This document shows, piece by piece, positions 1 to 13,130 of a stretch of 64,000 bases of DNA. Made by a program: the position numbers and the translations under genes. The DNA comes from Acanthaster planci (Eukaryota; Echinodermata; Asteroidea; Valvatida; Acanthasteridae). Each line of letters opens with the position of its first letter. Within the stretch, counting starts at the first letter, position 1. Location of the stretch: contig NW_019091535.1 of assembly GCF_001949145.1 (NCBI RefSeq), positions 287,268 to 351,267 of the forward strand. The letters are read 5' to 3'. Under the pieces are notes generated by a model. It was given only the letters and a program-made list of their open reading frames with translations. It had not been told where the DNA came from and searched no databases.

Positions 1-3000
1 TTTTTGGGTTCATTTCTTGAATCGTTTGGCTTCCAGTTCCTTCGATCATGCCATCTTCGATTGTCTGAGGGTCGTCCTTGTCGATGATTTCTTCGATTTG
101 GGTTATTTCTCGTTCTCTGTCGTTCCTGCATACTACTCAATCCATGCACAGGTGACAAACTCCGATCTCCACTTGATTTCTGCCCAAAGCTGGACTTTTC
201 ACCCTTCTGCATTCCACTAGCTTCTTTAGAACTTCCAGTTTTTGTTAAATTTTGCACTTGCTGTGTTGAACCATGAGTCACATCTGGACTTGGTGCAGCC
301 AACTCAGGGGGCCTACTGCCTTGGGCCAGAGTATCCACAGAACTTTGAGATGTAACTGTGCTGTCAGCTACCCACTGATCTTGGCCTGCAGATCGCGAAC
401 TTTCTCGGTGACTGGATGATCCCCTTGCTCTTCCAACAACTGTCCACTCGTCTCCTGAGATCTCTCCCTCCGAGTAAAATGTTCCCCCACCAACGGCTCC
501 TCCTCCTGGAATGTCTGTCTCCTCGGCTGGCCACATCTCTTGTGACTCCACTTGCAAGAAGCTCTGTGGCTGCAAGTACTCCTCAGTGACAGCAGTTGCA
601 CCTCTGTCGTTCACTTCATACGACATTGGAAAGCCGTAGCCTTGGAGAGAGAGATTAACGGACATCTGGAGTGTCTGGCTTATCTCCTGCAGGCTCTGCA
701 GAATCATCTTGGAGTCCTCACCACGTTGCTCCTCCTGTTGAAGGTGATTGCGCTCAACTTGGAGACGTTCACGGTTGACCTCCAGGTGTTCCCGTTCCAG
801 TTCATATCGGGTCCTATCCAATTCCAGTTGGTCTCGCTGCAGCTGTACTTGCTCTTGCAGAGCCTGCAGCCTGTCCCGCTCTGCTTGGAGACGATCCTGC
901 TCAATCTGAAGTCTTTCTTCCTTGAGCAGGAGGTTTCGACGCTCACAGTTGAGGCATTTCCGTTCGAGAGCAAGTTGCTTGTGCTCAACGTCAATTTGAT
1001 CTCTCTGCAGCTCTTCACTTTCACCTCGTAGAATGTGTTGTTCTGAAGATGAAGTCAAGGATGTGGACAAAGTCTGCAAATGTTGCTGTGGTCTGTGAGT
1101 TCTAGCAACATCTGTGTCTGGCAGAGAACTTGGGATAGGGACTCCATCAACTCCTCTGGTGGTTGAAGTTTTAAACACAGTACTTCTACTTGATTTTGGT
1201 TTGACTTCCAAATTATTTTGTGAGGCATCGCTTGACCCCGATCCCATTTCTGCTTCTGTGTAGATTGTGATTTTATTTGAGGATTCCATGCTTGCATTTG
1301 ATTGTGTACTTTGGGATGACATTACTTCTGGGCTTGCTGTTTTTGATCCAGAAAGATGCCCACTTCTCTCTTGTTTGATCTCTTTTGAACTTTCACTGAG
1401 CTTAGGTTGGACTCCAACATCAGCTGTGTCAATGCAGGTGGCTTTCTGGTCTAGCACTATTGCAGCTGCTCCATGTTGGCTTTCCGTGCCAGAATGGTTA
1501 TTTCCATCATAACAGGATCTAGTTTCTGTCACTTCTTTGGACCTGGTCTGTTGTTCAAGTTCAGAACTGGGAGCAAGTTGGTTTTCAAGATTAGCACCAG
1601 GTTCTCCTGTTTTCTCCATTCCAGTCATATCAGCTGATGGCTGCCTGGTCGAGTGGTTAGCTGATGCATGATCTGCAATGGCTTCTGTTGGTGATTCTTG
1701 ACTGACTTGAGAATCCTTTTGATCTTTCGTACTCTGGGGAAAGGCATTATCTTGGTTCTCATTGTTAGGATGTGAGTTGAGAGGGGTATCACCTGCAGTT
1801 TCGGGTTCGTTATCTGAGTCATGAAAACCCTCAGGTAAACTTGGCCCGACAGGAACAGGATGGGTTGTTTCTGTGCTTGTTCTCGTCAGATTAGGATCTT
1901 TTTGCTTCTGTTCAGTATTGGTTGCTTCTTCATGGTCAGATTCAGAGCTGGTACTGTCATCAGAATCATGTGCCGGCTCATCCTCAGCATCAGGCTTTGA
2001 ATCGGATGCAGACTCTGTCTGGCCTCCTGACTTTGCACTATCAACAAGTGTGGATTTCTCCTTCCTTGCATCTGATGTTTGGGCAGGACCTTCAGTAACA
2101 ATGCTCTGCTCAGCTTCACCAAGGGCTGGTGACTGTTGCTTGACTCGCTTCCGTCGTTTGCGCCGCCGAGTGGACTCATTGCTGCTGGTGCTGCTGATCC
2201 CTAAAGCTTCATCATCAGGTGCTGGTAGGTTCATGGAATCTGAATCCTGGATAATCTCAGAAGCTGCTGAGACATTTTCTGCTCGAAGGGTCTTGACCTT
2301 GGCCTTAATTTCCTTCCTCCTGGCATTGCTGGCCTCAGCAGCTTCTCTGCGCTGCTTCTCTCTGGGATCCAAGGGTACTCCCCGACTGCCAGGTTTAATG
2401 GTTTTCACATCAGCTGATAAGTTATGGATGCGTTGCGCCAACTCTGCCAGTTCTGGCCTGTGTATTTCGGCTTCTGGCTTCCTCTCAGAGAGGGGTGGAG
2501 ACTGTGCTGATTTTGCTGAGTGGGTTCCATGGGATGGCTGTCTTGCTGCTGCGGCTGCTGTCGCAGCTGCTGTAGGTGGTGCTGATGGATTACTTGGGGG
2601 CGGAGCTGAGATGTGGGTTCTTGTGGGTGGAGCTGTTGTGGTTTGAGGAGCAGTGGCTGGAGTCGGGGTTCTAAACACCGGCTGTCCATGATGGACATGC
2701 ATGCATCTGTGGACCCCCGGACGGGGTGGTGGTGTATCCTGAATCAAACGGATCACAGGTTGTGGAGGGTACCCCGGACGGTGATGGAAGTGTATCTGAA
2801 ACCCCTGGGCAGGGCCAGCTAAAGTGGAGGTGGCTGTTGTGCCTGATGTTGTGACAGTCACTGTCGATGTTGTTGTGGGGGTAGCGGGTCGTGGGGGACC
2901 CCTGGCATCTGGCATGCTGCTGTGATGCTGCACAACGCGGATCATTGGAGTAGCTCCAGGGAATGCAAATGTCTGTTGGGTCATGCCAGGTGCTGGGAAC

Positions 3001-3229
3001 CGTTGAGAGGTGAAAACAGGATATCCCGGGAGCATCTGCTGATTAGGGCCAGCTCCGTCTGACGTGGGCCGGATGAAAACTACAGGACGGCCTTGGACTG
3101 GTGGTTGAATCTGTGGACCTTGAGCTTGGCTTGAGGTGGTTGGCACAAGAACAGGTACAGGCGTCACAGTGGCAGTTGGTTTGGCTGCAATGGTCGAGGA
3201 AGTAACGGCTGCTTCTTCGCCTGTGGTAT
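1..3229 (-). CDS. Giant exon of an unrecognised Ser/Pro/Glu-rich coiled-coil protein (partial)
   Basis: I read every line in this minus frame and found no stop from a splice acceptor (TCCTCTTGCAG, exon starts at 3229, phase 1) to the left edge, so at least 1,076 codons lie in one exon. The order is: a Pro/Thr/Val-rich start with repeated V-x-RP and PGYP words; a His-rich patch (HRCMHVHH, near residue 176); Ala/Pro-rich stretches; a charged helix (REKQRREAAEASNARRKE, near 285-300); a basic nuclear-signal-like run (RRRKRRKRVKQQ, near 350); a long Ser/Asp/Glu/Thr-rich disordered part; a regular E/R/L/Q coiled coil (about 730-850); and an Arg/Asn-rich basic tail at the window edge. I do not recognise the family, and no catalytic domain is visible. 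The 5' exon is uncertain: the nearest upstream exon with the right phase is the last visible RPA1 exon. A non-coding 5' exon with a start at one of the internal Met codons is also possible. Confidence 0.75.
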
Positions 3230-4358
3230 CTGCAAGAGGATGAAAAAGGGCTCTTTCCTTAATTCTCAGTGAAATTAATACATATCTATAGCCAAACAAG
3301 TTTAGTTTTGTATGTTAACAGCTTCTACAAACAATAACATACATTGCTTCATCATGAAATATACAATCACAAAAAACTTCTAAATTTAGCAGTTTAAAAA
3401 AACATTCAACTGTTTGCCTAAATTCAAAGTTTTGAAAATGCAAAAGGCATATCCAGAAAAGTCAATAATGTGTTTGTGTCAGACAAATTCCAATACTGGG
3501 GATGGAATGCTAGAATTCACTACAATTTTACGGCATGCATCCCTCCACAACTAAAGCTTTAATACAGTACTGTCCCAAAGTCTCCAAAATTTACAGTAAG
3601 TCGTACTTCTGTCTTTAGTATGAATGGCAGCAAAGATTTTCGGATGAAAAGTTGATAGAAGCTGATCAGAACGGATGATTAAGCGGAGTAAGTTCTTGCT
3701 AAAAATATCTTGGTTGAAAGTGCATTTTGCAAGCTTACCAAACTTTTGAAAATTTTGAAAACTTTGGGTAACTTTTGACTATGTAATCATATAAACCGAG
3801 TCAAAAACCATCAGTCCATACCTTGTTGTCTTGGCGAAATGAGCATCTTGAGAAATGATTCACCACAGTCGAAAGAAACAGACTGCACAGTCTTTTACAG
3901 ATTGTTGTATGCAAAGAAAAGCTAAGTAATGCAAGCAACGTAGCTGCAATGGTACGCCATTCGATCCCTCAGTAACTCTGTATGCTCTAAAAACTACCAC
4001 ACGACGTAGGCATTTGAGGCTACTCTCTGAGCTTACCGCAGCATGGCTGTGATAACACTTGCAAATAAACATCATCTGCCTGTGTTTAAGAAGACGTAAA
4101 TGTAGAGAATTGTTTTCAAGTACGTGTGGCAACACGTACTTTCCACTATAGGAAATGCTATGTCCAAGTCAACACTGTTGAAAAACTAGGTAGTTTTTGA
4201 AAGCTAATAGATAAAACTGCAATAATGTACAAGTTATAGGAATTTTGGCTATATCATCCCATATTCATTTTAATTGAAAAAAATCTTAATTCTGTTATGC
4301 TTTACGACCAGCATTTCATCCCCATATTGGTTATTTTTCGGATGCATGCCTGACTCAC
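3230..4358. other. Intron or gene boundary between RPA1 and the giant exon
   Basis: AT-rich with no RPA1-like segment in any minus frame. It begins with a good donor (TTGG, then GTGAGT at 4358) and ends with a good acceptor at 3230. I see nothing else in it. Confidence 0.6.
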
Positions 4359-7300
4359 CCAAAATGGCGTCCTTGTTCATTTCTTCCAGCTGGTTGATCG
4401 AACGGAAGTCAAACTGCATTGTGGGAATGGAGTCATCTTCTTCCTCACACGGGACCACTGTTGTATCATTGTTGAAAGTCATCTCATAGTCATTGGTGAT
4501 GGAAGTGTACTGACGGTTGGCCGTCTTCAGGGTGCCACGGGAGAAGAAATAGACCTGAAGAGATTCAAAGGACTAAATAAATGACAAGAATCTATTTTTC
4601 AGCCAGTAACTGCCCTAAATCTAAGCTTTACTTGGTATTTTCTGTGTTTCCACTAATGAATATACAGGGTGTCCCAGAAAAAAACCAAACCCGGAGGAAA
4701 GGGATTTATATGTCCAAACCATGAGATATGATTACAATGTATAAGGATCTCCGGAAAGTAGAGGCAGTATTCTTTCTAATGATACCTTGATGGTATCCTT
4801 CCTGTCATGCAGAAAGAGAGCTTTCCAGTGGCATGTACATGGAACACTTAGGGTAAAAGTATAAGTGACAATGTGGCTTTATTCTTGCAGCTTTACATCT
4901 TTGTTCCCGACATTGTTTCAACATTTCAGACCAGGCAAAAATAATGCTATTGTCAAAATTGCTGACAAAATGACATTTTTAAATATGTGATTCTGCGAAA
5001 TATTTGGAATGAAATAGGAGACAATCTCTCTTTCCATTATTTCAAACCCCCCAAAATTGACCTCCACTTCAATGTGTCTTTGAACCCTCAAAATAGGAAA
5101 GAGCAGGATGCGACTTTACTCTCATTTTGTCTTGACAGGTCCCATATTACCTCAAGGCGTCCATGTTTAGAAGTAAATATGCAGTGCAGTCCAACAAATT
5201 CCTCAGTTCTACAAGCAAGCAAATATTTACCTTTCCGACTTCGATCAGGTCAAAGAATTTGTCACACTGATCCTTGAAGGCGGTGGCTCTGATCTCACCG
5301 GACTGGTCGCACAAGTCCATGGAAAACAACTTGCCTTCTCCTCTTGAGTTGCTCCAGGTACGAACGGCAGATTTACTGGAGACACGAGCCTTGATGGTCC
5401 ACCTACCAGTGCAAAGAAAGGATTAATATTAAACTCTTGAGAAGACACTGTCCTATATATGGTCTTTTGTGGGTGTGCCGGGCGTGTGCTCAAGCCCACT
5501 GAAACACTTCCCATCAGCCAGTCTCTTCTTTGCGGCTGATGGGGTGCTTTTATTCAGAAAGGCCAAAAAGTTGGACACATTTAATTATTGAGGAAAACTT
5601 ATTATCTACCCTCAGAAGTGTACAGATTACATACATTGACCTTAACATTTTGTGATGTTAGAATAGTTTATATAGTAATAACTGAAGGCAACGAGTGCCA
5701 CGAATCAACCACAATCTAACTAATGATCTTTGACCAAACTTGCTCATGGGCTGGGTTGTTGATTTTTTTATTTTAAGTCTGACTTTTTCATTTCAATCTG
5801 ATTTTTTTTATTTTATAAAAATGTGAGACAAGTTGGCTCAAATGTCTATTCAAAAGCAAGCAAATTAGCTACATGTGTAACAGTTTTATTTGTTTTGTGA
5901 CAAAATTAAACAAATTTGGATTTAAATAAGAAATCAAGGGAAGAAGAGGGAAAAGAATCGGTCTCCATCTTAAAACAAGTAGTTCCAAAATATTCCTTTC
6001 CAAAAGCAACGTTTTATCAGTACAAACCTGCTTCAAATGCAGTAAATAACACTGTTTTTTTACTCATGAGAGCTAAAAACAATGATGCATTACATGTCAA
6101 GCACAAATGACCAATTTTAAGCAGAATGTAAAACACATGCACCATCTTAACATAAGGGATTTGCACAAAAAGGAAGTGGCATTCGAGCGTTGGTGGACAC
6201 CGATAGGCCAGATATGAATCTTGTATCTAGAGCTAGACCAAGGTCTCTGTCTGTTACAAATAAAACACATGGTGGCATGGTCAGACACGCGATATCCTAA
6301 CTGCCAAGCATGCTGTCAAACGTCCACCAACAAGCATCTACCTGTTCTGATAGGGGGTCAGGCTGCTGATTGGCTGCGCTTGCTTGGGTGGGCTCATCAT
6401 GCCTGAAGACGGGCCGGGCCCTCCGAAGCTTCCCTGGGGCTGCCTGCTGAAGTTACTGCCGGCACCAGGGAAACTGTTAGCCTTAGCCACTGACATTGGA
6501 GATGCTGGAATGTAAGACATGACAGCAAATGGAGTATTTGCTTATTGAATGTGATCATTTTAGGCTGAGGCCAGTTTTAGACTTTTAACCTTAATCCTAA
6601 CAGTCCTCAATCCTTCACCTGTTGGAACACTGAGGACTGTTTGGGTTAACAGTCCCAAATCCATCCATTTCAATGTAAGGGCACACACATCGTGGCATCA
6701 GGGTCAAAGAAAAATTGGGGGCGTCAGTATGAAATTAGAAATAGGAAAGATAACTTTCTCAGGGAATGATATTTATTCCTAAGAGTAGAGGTTATGCGCT
6801 GCTGGTGTCTCTATAGTGTCTCAGAGGCTGTTTTGTAGCTGCAAACGAATGCACAAAAGGTTTACTCGAGCCAACACCAGTGATACAAAACTATTGTCCT
6901 CCATATCAAGTGCTGTGGTGCTTTCAATCTATCACAAGTCAAACCAAAGTAAACCACAAGACAAATTACAAGTCAGGTCAAAAGTTAGTGAGGATGAAAA
7001 ATATGACTGGAATGCCTTTGATTCAAGGCTGGATGACGTGTGGACGATCTTGGGACAAACAAAAAACAATGCAGCTGTTGCAAAAAGGGCATGAATGCTG
7101 ACTGAAGAACAAGCCAGCAAAACTGGACGTGAGGTTTTGGCCAGTGAGAGTGAAATGACAGTTTTGATTACTGAGACAACAGCCGAAAACCACACACAAG
7201 CTGGTGCATGTGTAACCCTATCCAAATGTGGAAGTTCAAACATGAACATTGATATGCTGACCATGAGGCCTACATACACTCCCTACATGTAGGTAGCTCA

Positions 7301-10300
7301 CATTGGAGTTCTCACTTAAATACAAACACAAGAAGAGCACAACTCGTTCCTGTCCTGACCCCCTTACCTCCAGCTCTCATTGCCTGTTGCTGTTGCAGAG
7401 GTCGTTGGGGCGCCGGTGCCTGTTGCCCGTTGGCACCTGTGGCACCACCCAGAGGCAAGGCGACCGGATTGCCAATCTTACCGCCAACCTGACCAGCAGG
7501 TGCTGCTACAGTCAATTCCAGGATGATCACTACGCGTCTTCATGAGAAAACAAAATCACTAAAAAACTGACACACTTGAACATTGATTCAAACGTCTCGC
7601 CTTATTCTATTGAGGGTGATTGGCCAATCTGTTTGACTCCCGATCCTTGTGTGATTGGCCAATCCTGTATGAGATCTCCTACTTTACTTCCCTTTTATAT
7701 GATCTTCAACAACCGTGGAACAGGAAGGAAAGGCGATAGGCTGATGGTAGAATTATGGACAAATCGTGCAAACAGACCAACCAACCTCACAAAGATCAAA
7801 TGATAGCGCCGATCAACCAATTGCACCTAACACTTTCATGGAATTGCTAAGCAGCAAATGTTGCTTGGCATGTAAATGAGTGATAAGAAAAAACAAGGAT
7901 CACTACCAGTCACGAGTAGTATGCATTACAGGACAGTATGGCTAGTAACAGGGTCCAATTTCAAAGCACTGCTTAACACCTAATTTTGCGGTAACACAAC
8001 CCCTGTCTATTTCACAGACACAGTAGCAGTAAGTAATGCAAAAGTAACCATAATCCAAGAAGAATTGCTTAAATCAGTGACCTGATAAAAGAAATCTATC
8101 AGCCCACCTTTGCCATGAAATAGTGCTCAAGCACCAGTTTTCTCTCATGCTATGTAGTACATGTAAGCTCAACCTTACAGTTAAGCAACAGTATGATAAT
8201 GGATTATGTTTTTACTTAGCAAGGACTTTCAATGTTTAGTTCGTTTCTGAACTTGTAAACTCTCTGATACTGCTAATATACAGATCTGGAATCGAATAAG
8301 ATGTAACAGTAATTACATTTTTACGAGTTTATCTTTCTGAGAATTAGGGAAATCGTGTTGACAGTTGAGTTCTGCAGCAGGTGTTAAATTGACAGGATAT
8401 AGCAAGCTGAGTGATACCGTTAACCCTAACTCCCTAGGCCCTTTTTGCTAGGGACCCTCCAAAATCCTCCAATTTGGGAGGTGAAAAATTGGATTCTCCC
8501 TCAATCCTCCAAAATCCTCAAATATTTCTTGAAAATGTTACTTGGAGGTTTGCCCACTGCCTTGATCCTTCAAAACCCTTGGCAAGTCCTGTCATTAGTC
8601 ATGTTAGTTGAGGCAGTGCGAATTTATGCATGACTGAGCAACAACACAAGGTCTAACCCACGACCTTCACACATGGCATCCTTCACAATCAGCCACGCAC
8701 TTTCGCCATTCACCCTCAATCCTCCAAAACTGCCAGAAGGATTTGGGAGGATTGAGGAGGGTTAGGGTAAAAAAAACCTTCCTGTTTCATCAACATGCAA
8801 TTTGGTTCGTATCAACTTAAAACAGTGATTGAGCACAAATCTCTTGAACAATTTTGCCAAAGGATCAACATAAACCAAACTTTCCAAAGCAGCACATCTT
8901 GCATCTTGTACACTGTGTAGGGGATTAAATTTTTGGTGCAAGTACACATTCTGCAGGTTTTTGTCCTCCCCAAAAGATGAATTATTTCCACTGATATAAT
9001 AGGAAAATCACTGCCAGGCAATAATGCTAACCAAATCACACTAAGGTACCTGAACATTATTGTGACTGAAACTTCCTCACCATTAACTCGAAAGAGACAT
9101 TACATGTAAGTGGCTCACCTGTTCCCAGGCAGCTTATTGCAGACATAACGATCCAGGCAAATGACTGTGTTGGGCTCCAGCTGACCATCTGTCACCATCT
9201 GATTCAGCTGCACTGCCAGCATGGCTGCAGGGAGAACCAAGGGAGATATTCATAACTCACCACAGGTTGTTGTTTAAGAACAAGTTCCTGTGTCATTTTG
9301 GGTAGAAATTTTTCTGAATCTACCCAAACCCAGCACTGTGAAGGAACTCAATGGTAAAGCTGAGTCAATATGAATAACTGAGGAAAATAACATTCAACCT
9401 TTCAATTGACCGCAGACATTTTTTATCTTTCATTCCCTAAATCTATAATATTCAATTAAAGCAGTTAAATGGGGTGGTTCCAGACTATTTGGGATTTCAA
9501 ACCTCACTCCCATATTTTTTTAATGTGGCTTTAAACATTTAGATATAATTTATCACAAATTTTTAATTATTCTAAAACCCAAACTGGCATGAATTTAAAC
9601 TGCACTTTTATTTCGTCCCTTTATTTTTACTGTCTGGTTCCAAAATGAAACATTTCAAACCAATTTAAGATGGCTGACACACCAACAAGAGGTGCTGCAA
9701 TTGATAGCATAATAAAGGGACTTTTTGAAAGTCTCTATATGGCATTGTTAATCAGTTTGCTATGTAGAGTTCTACTTCACCAATAAAATTGACACCTTAC
9801 TTGTATTTCTCAAAATCTATCAACCCAGTCCTATGATCTGTTGAGAATTTGAAGGCCCCATTTATAGGTGCATTTGTTTTAATGGAAATAGAGGAAGGAG
9901 CTGTGATCTGTTCTTGTGTCTATGTTCGGTGGCTTTTGGGTTATTGCGACACATTTTTACAAAGAATTATAAGCCATCATGACTAAATGCACTTAGTGAA
10001 ACCTGACACGAAAAAGTAATTAAAAATTGCACAAAATCTGAACTAAATCCGCTAAAGAGAGACCACTTGGTTATCTGTTAGCATTATTGTCCGATCAGAT
10101 AGCATCCAGGGTTCTGCCCAGGATGGTTTTAGTGCCGGCAGGACTATCTAAGCGGAGCGCCACCATCGGTTGGTGCGGAACGTACCAGAAAATTTTTGGN
10201 NNNNNNNNNNNNNNNNNNNNNNNNNNNNNNNNNNNNNNNNNNNNNNNNNNNNNNNNNNNNNNNNNNNNNNNNNNNNNNNNNNNNNNNNNNNNNNNNNNNN

Positions 10301-12367
10301 NNNNNNNNNNNNNNNNNNNNNNNNNNNNNNNNNNNNNNNNNNNNNNNNNNNNNNNNNNNNNNNNNNNNNNNNNNNNNNNNNNNNNNNNNNNNNNNNNNNN
10401 NNNNNNNNNNNNNNNNNNNNNNNNNNNNNNNNNNNNNNNNNNNNNNNNNNNNNNNNNNNNNNNNNNNNNNNNNNNNNNNNNNNNNNNNNNNNNNNNNNNN
10501 NNNNNNNNNNNNNNNNNNNNNNNNNNNNNNNNNNNNNNNNNNNNNNNNNNNNNNNNNNNNNNNNNNNNNNNNNNNNNNNNNNNNNNNNNNNNNNNNNNNN
10601 NNNNNNNNNNNNNNNNNNNNNNNNNNNNNNNNNNNNNNNNNNNNNNNNNNNNNNNNNNNNNNNNNNNNNNNNNNNNNNNNNNNNNNNNNNNNNNNNNNNN
10701 NNNNNNNNNNNNNNNNNNNNNNNNNNNNNNNNNNNNNNNNNNNNNNNNNNNNNNNNNNNNNNNNNNNNNNNNNNNNNNNNNNNNNNNNNNNNNNNNNNNN
10801 NNNNNNNNNNNNNNNNNNNNNNNNNNNNNNNNNNNNNNNNNNNNNNNNNNNNNNNNNNNNNNNNNNNNNNNNNNNNNNNNNNNNNNNNNNNNNNNNNNNN
10901 NNNNNNNNNNNNNNNNNNNNNNNNNNNNNNNNNNNNNNNNNNNNNNNNNNNNNNNNNNNNNNNNNNNNNNNNNNNNNNNNNNNNNNNNNNNNNNNNNNNN
11001 NNNNNNNNNNNNNNNNNNNNNNNNNNNNNNNNNNNNNNNNNNNNNNNNNNNNNNNNNNNNNNNNNNNNNNNNNNNNNNNNNNNNNNNNNNNNNNNNNNNN
11101 NNNNNNNNNNNNNNNNNNNNNNNNNNNNNNNNNNNNNNNNNNNNNNNNNNNNNNNNNNNNNNNNNNNNNNNNNNNNNNNNNNNNNNNNNNNNNNNNNNNC
11201 ATATCTTCACGATCGATCCCTCGACCAAGATGCTATTTTATTTGGGTTCTTATCGGGAATATATGCCGGTTGGAAAAGTTGATTTGGCAGATTGTGGCGG
11301 TCGGCAATTCTGCGTGCCGGTCTGGCCCGACCGGCGCCGACCAGCAGCGGCAGATCCCTGAGCATCATTTTGGTCATGTGACTTCTAGTTTCGCCAGCAT
11401 GAGCAAATTCGTTTTCACCACCCGATTTAAATCAGCAAACACTGAATATATAAAACGTTGATCTACATGGACACTGTTATTTATCTCATGTACATGTAGA
11501 TATGCTAGAAAAGTCATCCCACTTCATCATAGAGTTAACTGGGGTGTAAGTGGATGTTCAACCTCGCTACTTTCTACCGCTCTTTACGCAGCTTGTATGC
11601 ACAAACCACAGAGTGCCAGCGACACCTTTCTGACGCGTACATTACGAGACCGGCTCCGGGCTAGCTTTAATATAGTTTTACACACAAGAGTATGGTTTTG
11701 TACCTTGGAGTAGGAAATTGTAAAAAGCTAAGTCTGCATTGTACAGTCGTAAACGGATAAAACAAATCGTAAAAATTACGCCCAAATCGTACAAGTTGGC
11801 ATCTCTGCCCAACGGCACATAATCCTTCATGACACCTCAATGCACTTTGAAGGAATCAAGAACTAGGGTTGAGACCACATCAAAACCAAATTGACGATGA
11901 CTTCATGATTGGTCAGTAACAAAATATACCTGTGTTATTGTGCACTCCATCAGAAAGAAGTATTCTGTAGCGATCAACAGAATTGTTGGTGGCAGCAGTG
12001 GGGTTCAGCTTCTTCAAAGCCTAACACAAACAAAACATCCATTATGAATGCTTCAACAGTTTCAGCTGAAAAACCCTCCGCCATTTTCAAGCAAAAGGGG
12101 CACAAAATGACATCGCAGCTGAAGTGTGCTTTCCCTCAATAAATGCACATATGCCTTTGATGTTGCAAAGTTACTTTGCCATCATTTGAAGTTGATGACA
12201 ACAGCTGTTATGTGATCCATGCAAATCTTTCAAGCAGGTTCTCAAACCTTAACATGGAATCTACTTTTTTCCCTCAAGCCTAACAGCATTGCTTTTCATA
12301 TTTAGCTAGGCTTACTTACCAAAAGCTGGAACACAGGCTTGTCTATCTGTGCACCATCATTGATTGC
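4359..12367 (-). CDS. RPA1: Replication protein A 70 kDa DNA-binding subunit, partial (OB-F and DBD-A)
   Basis: RPA1 is the large subunit of the RPA heterotrimer, which coats single-stranded DNA in replication, repair and recombination. Seven exons with consistent GT/AG sites and phases are visible: 12320-12367, 11930-12020, 9119-9224, 7368-7537, 6342-6504, 5231-5402 and 4359-4554, giving about 315 residues. The first four (start [16 protein letters not shown], then [31 protein letters not shown] and KIGNPV) form the N-terminal protein-binding OB fold. A Gln/Pro/Gly-rich linker follows. Then comes DNA-binding domain A ([58 protein letters not shown]), which keeps the two stacking Phe residues known in the human protein (F238 and F269 equivalents). 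The human protein is 616 residues; domains B and C, the zinc ribbon and the C-terminus are not found. Exon 1 (start Met) was not located upstream of 12367. The intron between 11930 and 9224 carries the 1,000-N gap, but phases across it match. Introns otherwise hold only repeats. Confidence 0.93.
4665..4684 (+). mobile_element. Single mariner/Tc1-like terminus
   Basis: CAGGGTGTCCCAGAAAAAAA preceded by TA, the typical end of mariner-type elements. The matching opposite end was not found nearby, so this is a fragment in an RPA1 intron. Confidence 0.3.
6591..6649. mobile_element. Mini TTAA-flanked element, copy 1 (59 bp)
   Basis: TTAA at both ends, with an imperfect hairpin body (CAGTCCTCA paired with TGAGGACTG). 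Its core TCCTTCACCTGTTGGA is the exact reverse complement of the core of the 17106-17163 copy, so both belong to one family inserted in opposite orientations. Confidence 0.55.
8420..8771. mobile_element. TTAA MITE with CCCTAAC ends, full copy A
   Basis: It starts TTAACCCTAAC and ends GAGGGTTAGGGTAAA (right TTAA decayed). The interior is rich in CCTCCAAAATCC words and aligns by eye over most of its length with 27201-27613. TTAA duplication with CCC termini is characteristic of piggyBac-type elements; no transposase is present. Confidence 0.65.
10200..11199. other. Assembly gap (1,000 N)
   Basis: Exactly 1,000 N, a placeholder length rather than a measured one. It falls in an RPA1 intron. Both flanks are GC-richer than the surrounding intron (for example GCCGGCAGGAC on the left, GACCGGCGCCGACC on the right), so a GC-rich repeat may have caused the break. 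Confidence 0.98.
11553..11807. mobile_element. hAT-like non-autonomous element, right-half fragment
   Basis: About 250 bp homologous to the right half of 36770-37522, ending GTTGGCATCTCTG, the exact complement of the family end CAGAGATGCCAAC. Its left half is not visible and could lie in the sequence gap. Confidence 0.5.
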
Positions 12368-12754
12368 CTGCATGTTGAAAACAAAGACATACATGTCTTT
12401 TAAATGCTGTTGTGCCATATGTGAATGCAGAATGTTGCTAGCGTACCTGTATGCAGAGCGTGCAATTACGGTGAGACACTGGACATTTTCCTAGGACTTA
12501 GTGTGTTTGTCCGAACAAAATCAAAAATGCTCGGACAAATTGTCCAACTCAGCTCTTAAAATATCAACAGACACATGGGATTATGGCATCCGATTTATTA
12601 TTAGTTTTGTGTTGGAATTACGTTAATTACGCCCAAGGCATTCATCAGGGCTGATCGCTCATCACCGACCCATGTCACCTAGCGCCATGCGTGTATGTAT
12701 ACTTTACTTGCACAGACATGAAATCGCCTGAAAATTCTTTGCACATCGTCAACA

Positions 12755-13130
12755 TTCACGTTTTGCTGTCACAGGGATGAAAACACGTGCGCGAAACTCT
12801 ACGCATTAAACGAAGCTGCTCTGCACTGCACCCATGCAAAAGAATGCATGATGGAAATGTACATGTAACAACCAGTACCAGTCTGTACTGTACATGTACT
12901 AAATGTACTGTACATAAACACTCTTCATCGGCCGTACGCGTCGCAAATGCAAAAAGGCTGCAGGCCGGAAAGACATCGATGTTATGTTGCAAGAGGTTTT
13001 CTGCAAGTTAAATAACAGAACTTGATCTCTTATTTATGTATATGTATGTATTCTCTGTGTTCATGAGCGTAATTAGAGGTTGTTCTGCTCATGGCACAAG
13101 GTTTAGCACCCACTGGTCTGCATGCATCTC
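12755..13130. repeat. Dispersed repeat, copy 1
   Basis: Shares, in order, TTTTGCTGTC, GCAAAAGAATGC, ACATCGATGTT, CAGAACTT and TTCTCTGTGTTCATGAG-like words with 15612-15925. Both copies are diverged and non-coding. Confidence 0.45.

Noticed and set aside
1873-2646. 257-codon plus-strand open frame
   Set aside because: It is antisense to the giant minus-strand exon; its Ser/Ala/Leu-rich reading mirrors the Ser/Asp/Glu codons of the real frame.
10087-11461. Several 350-424-codon frames across the N block
   Set aside because: They are made of unknown codons over the 1,000-N gap; only about 10-70 real residues remain on either side and none look protein-like.
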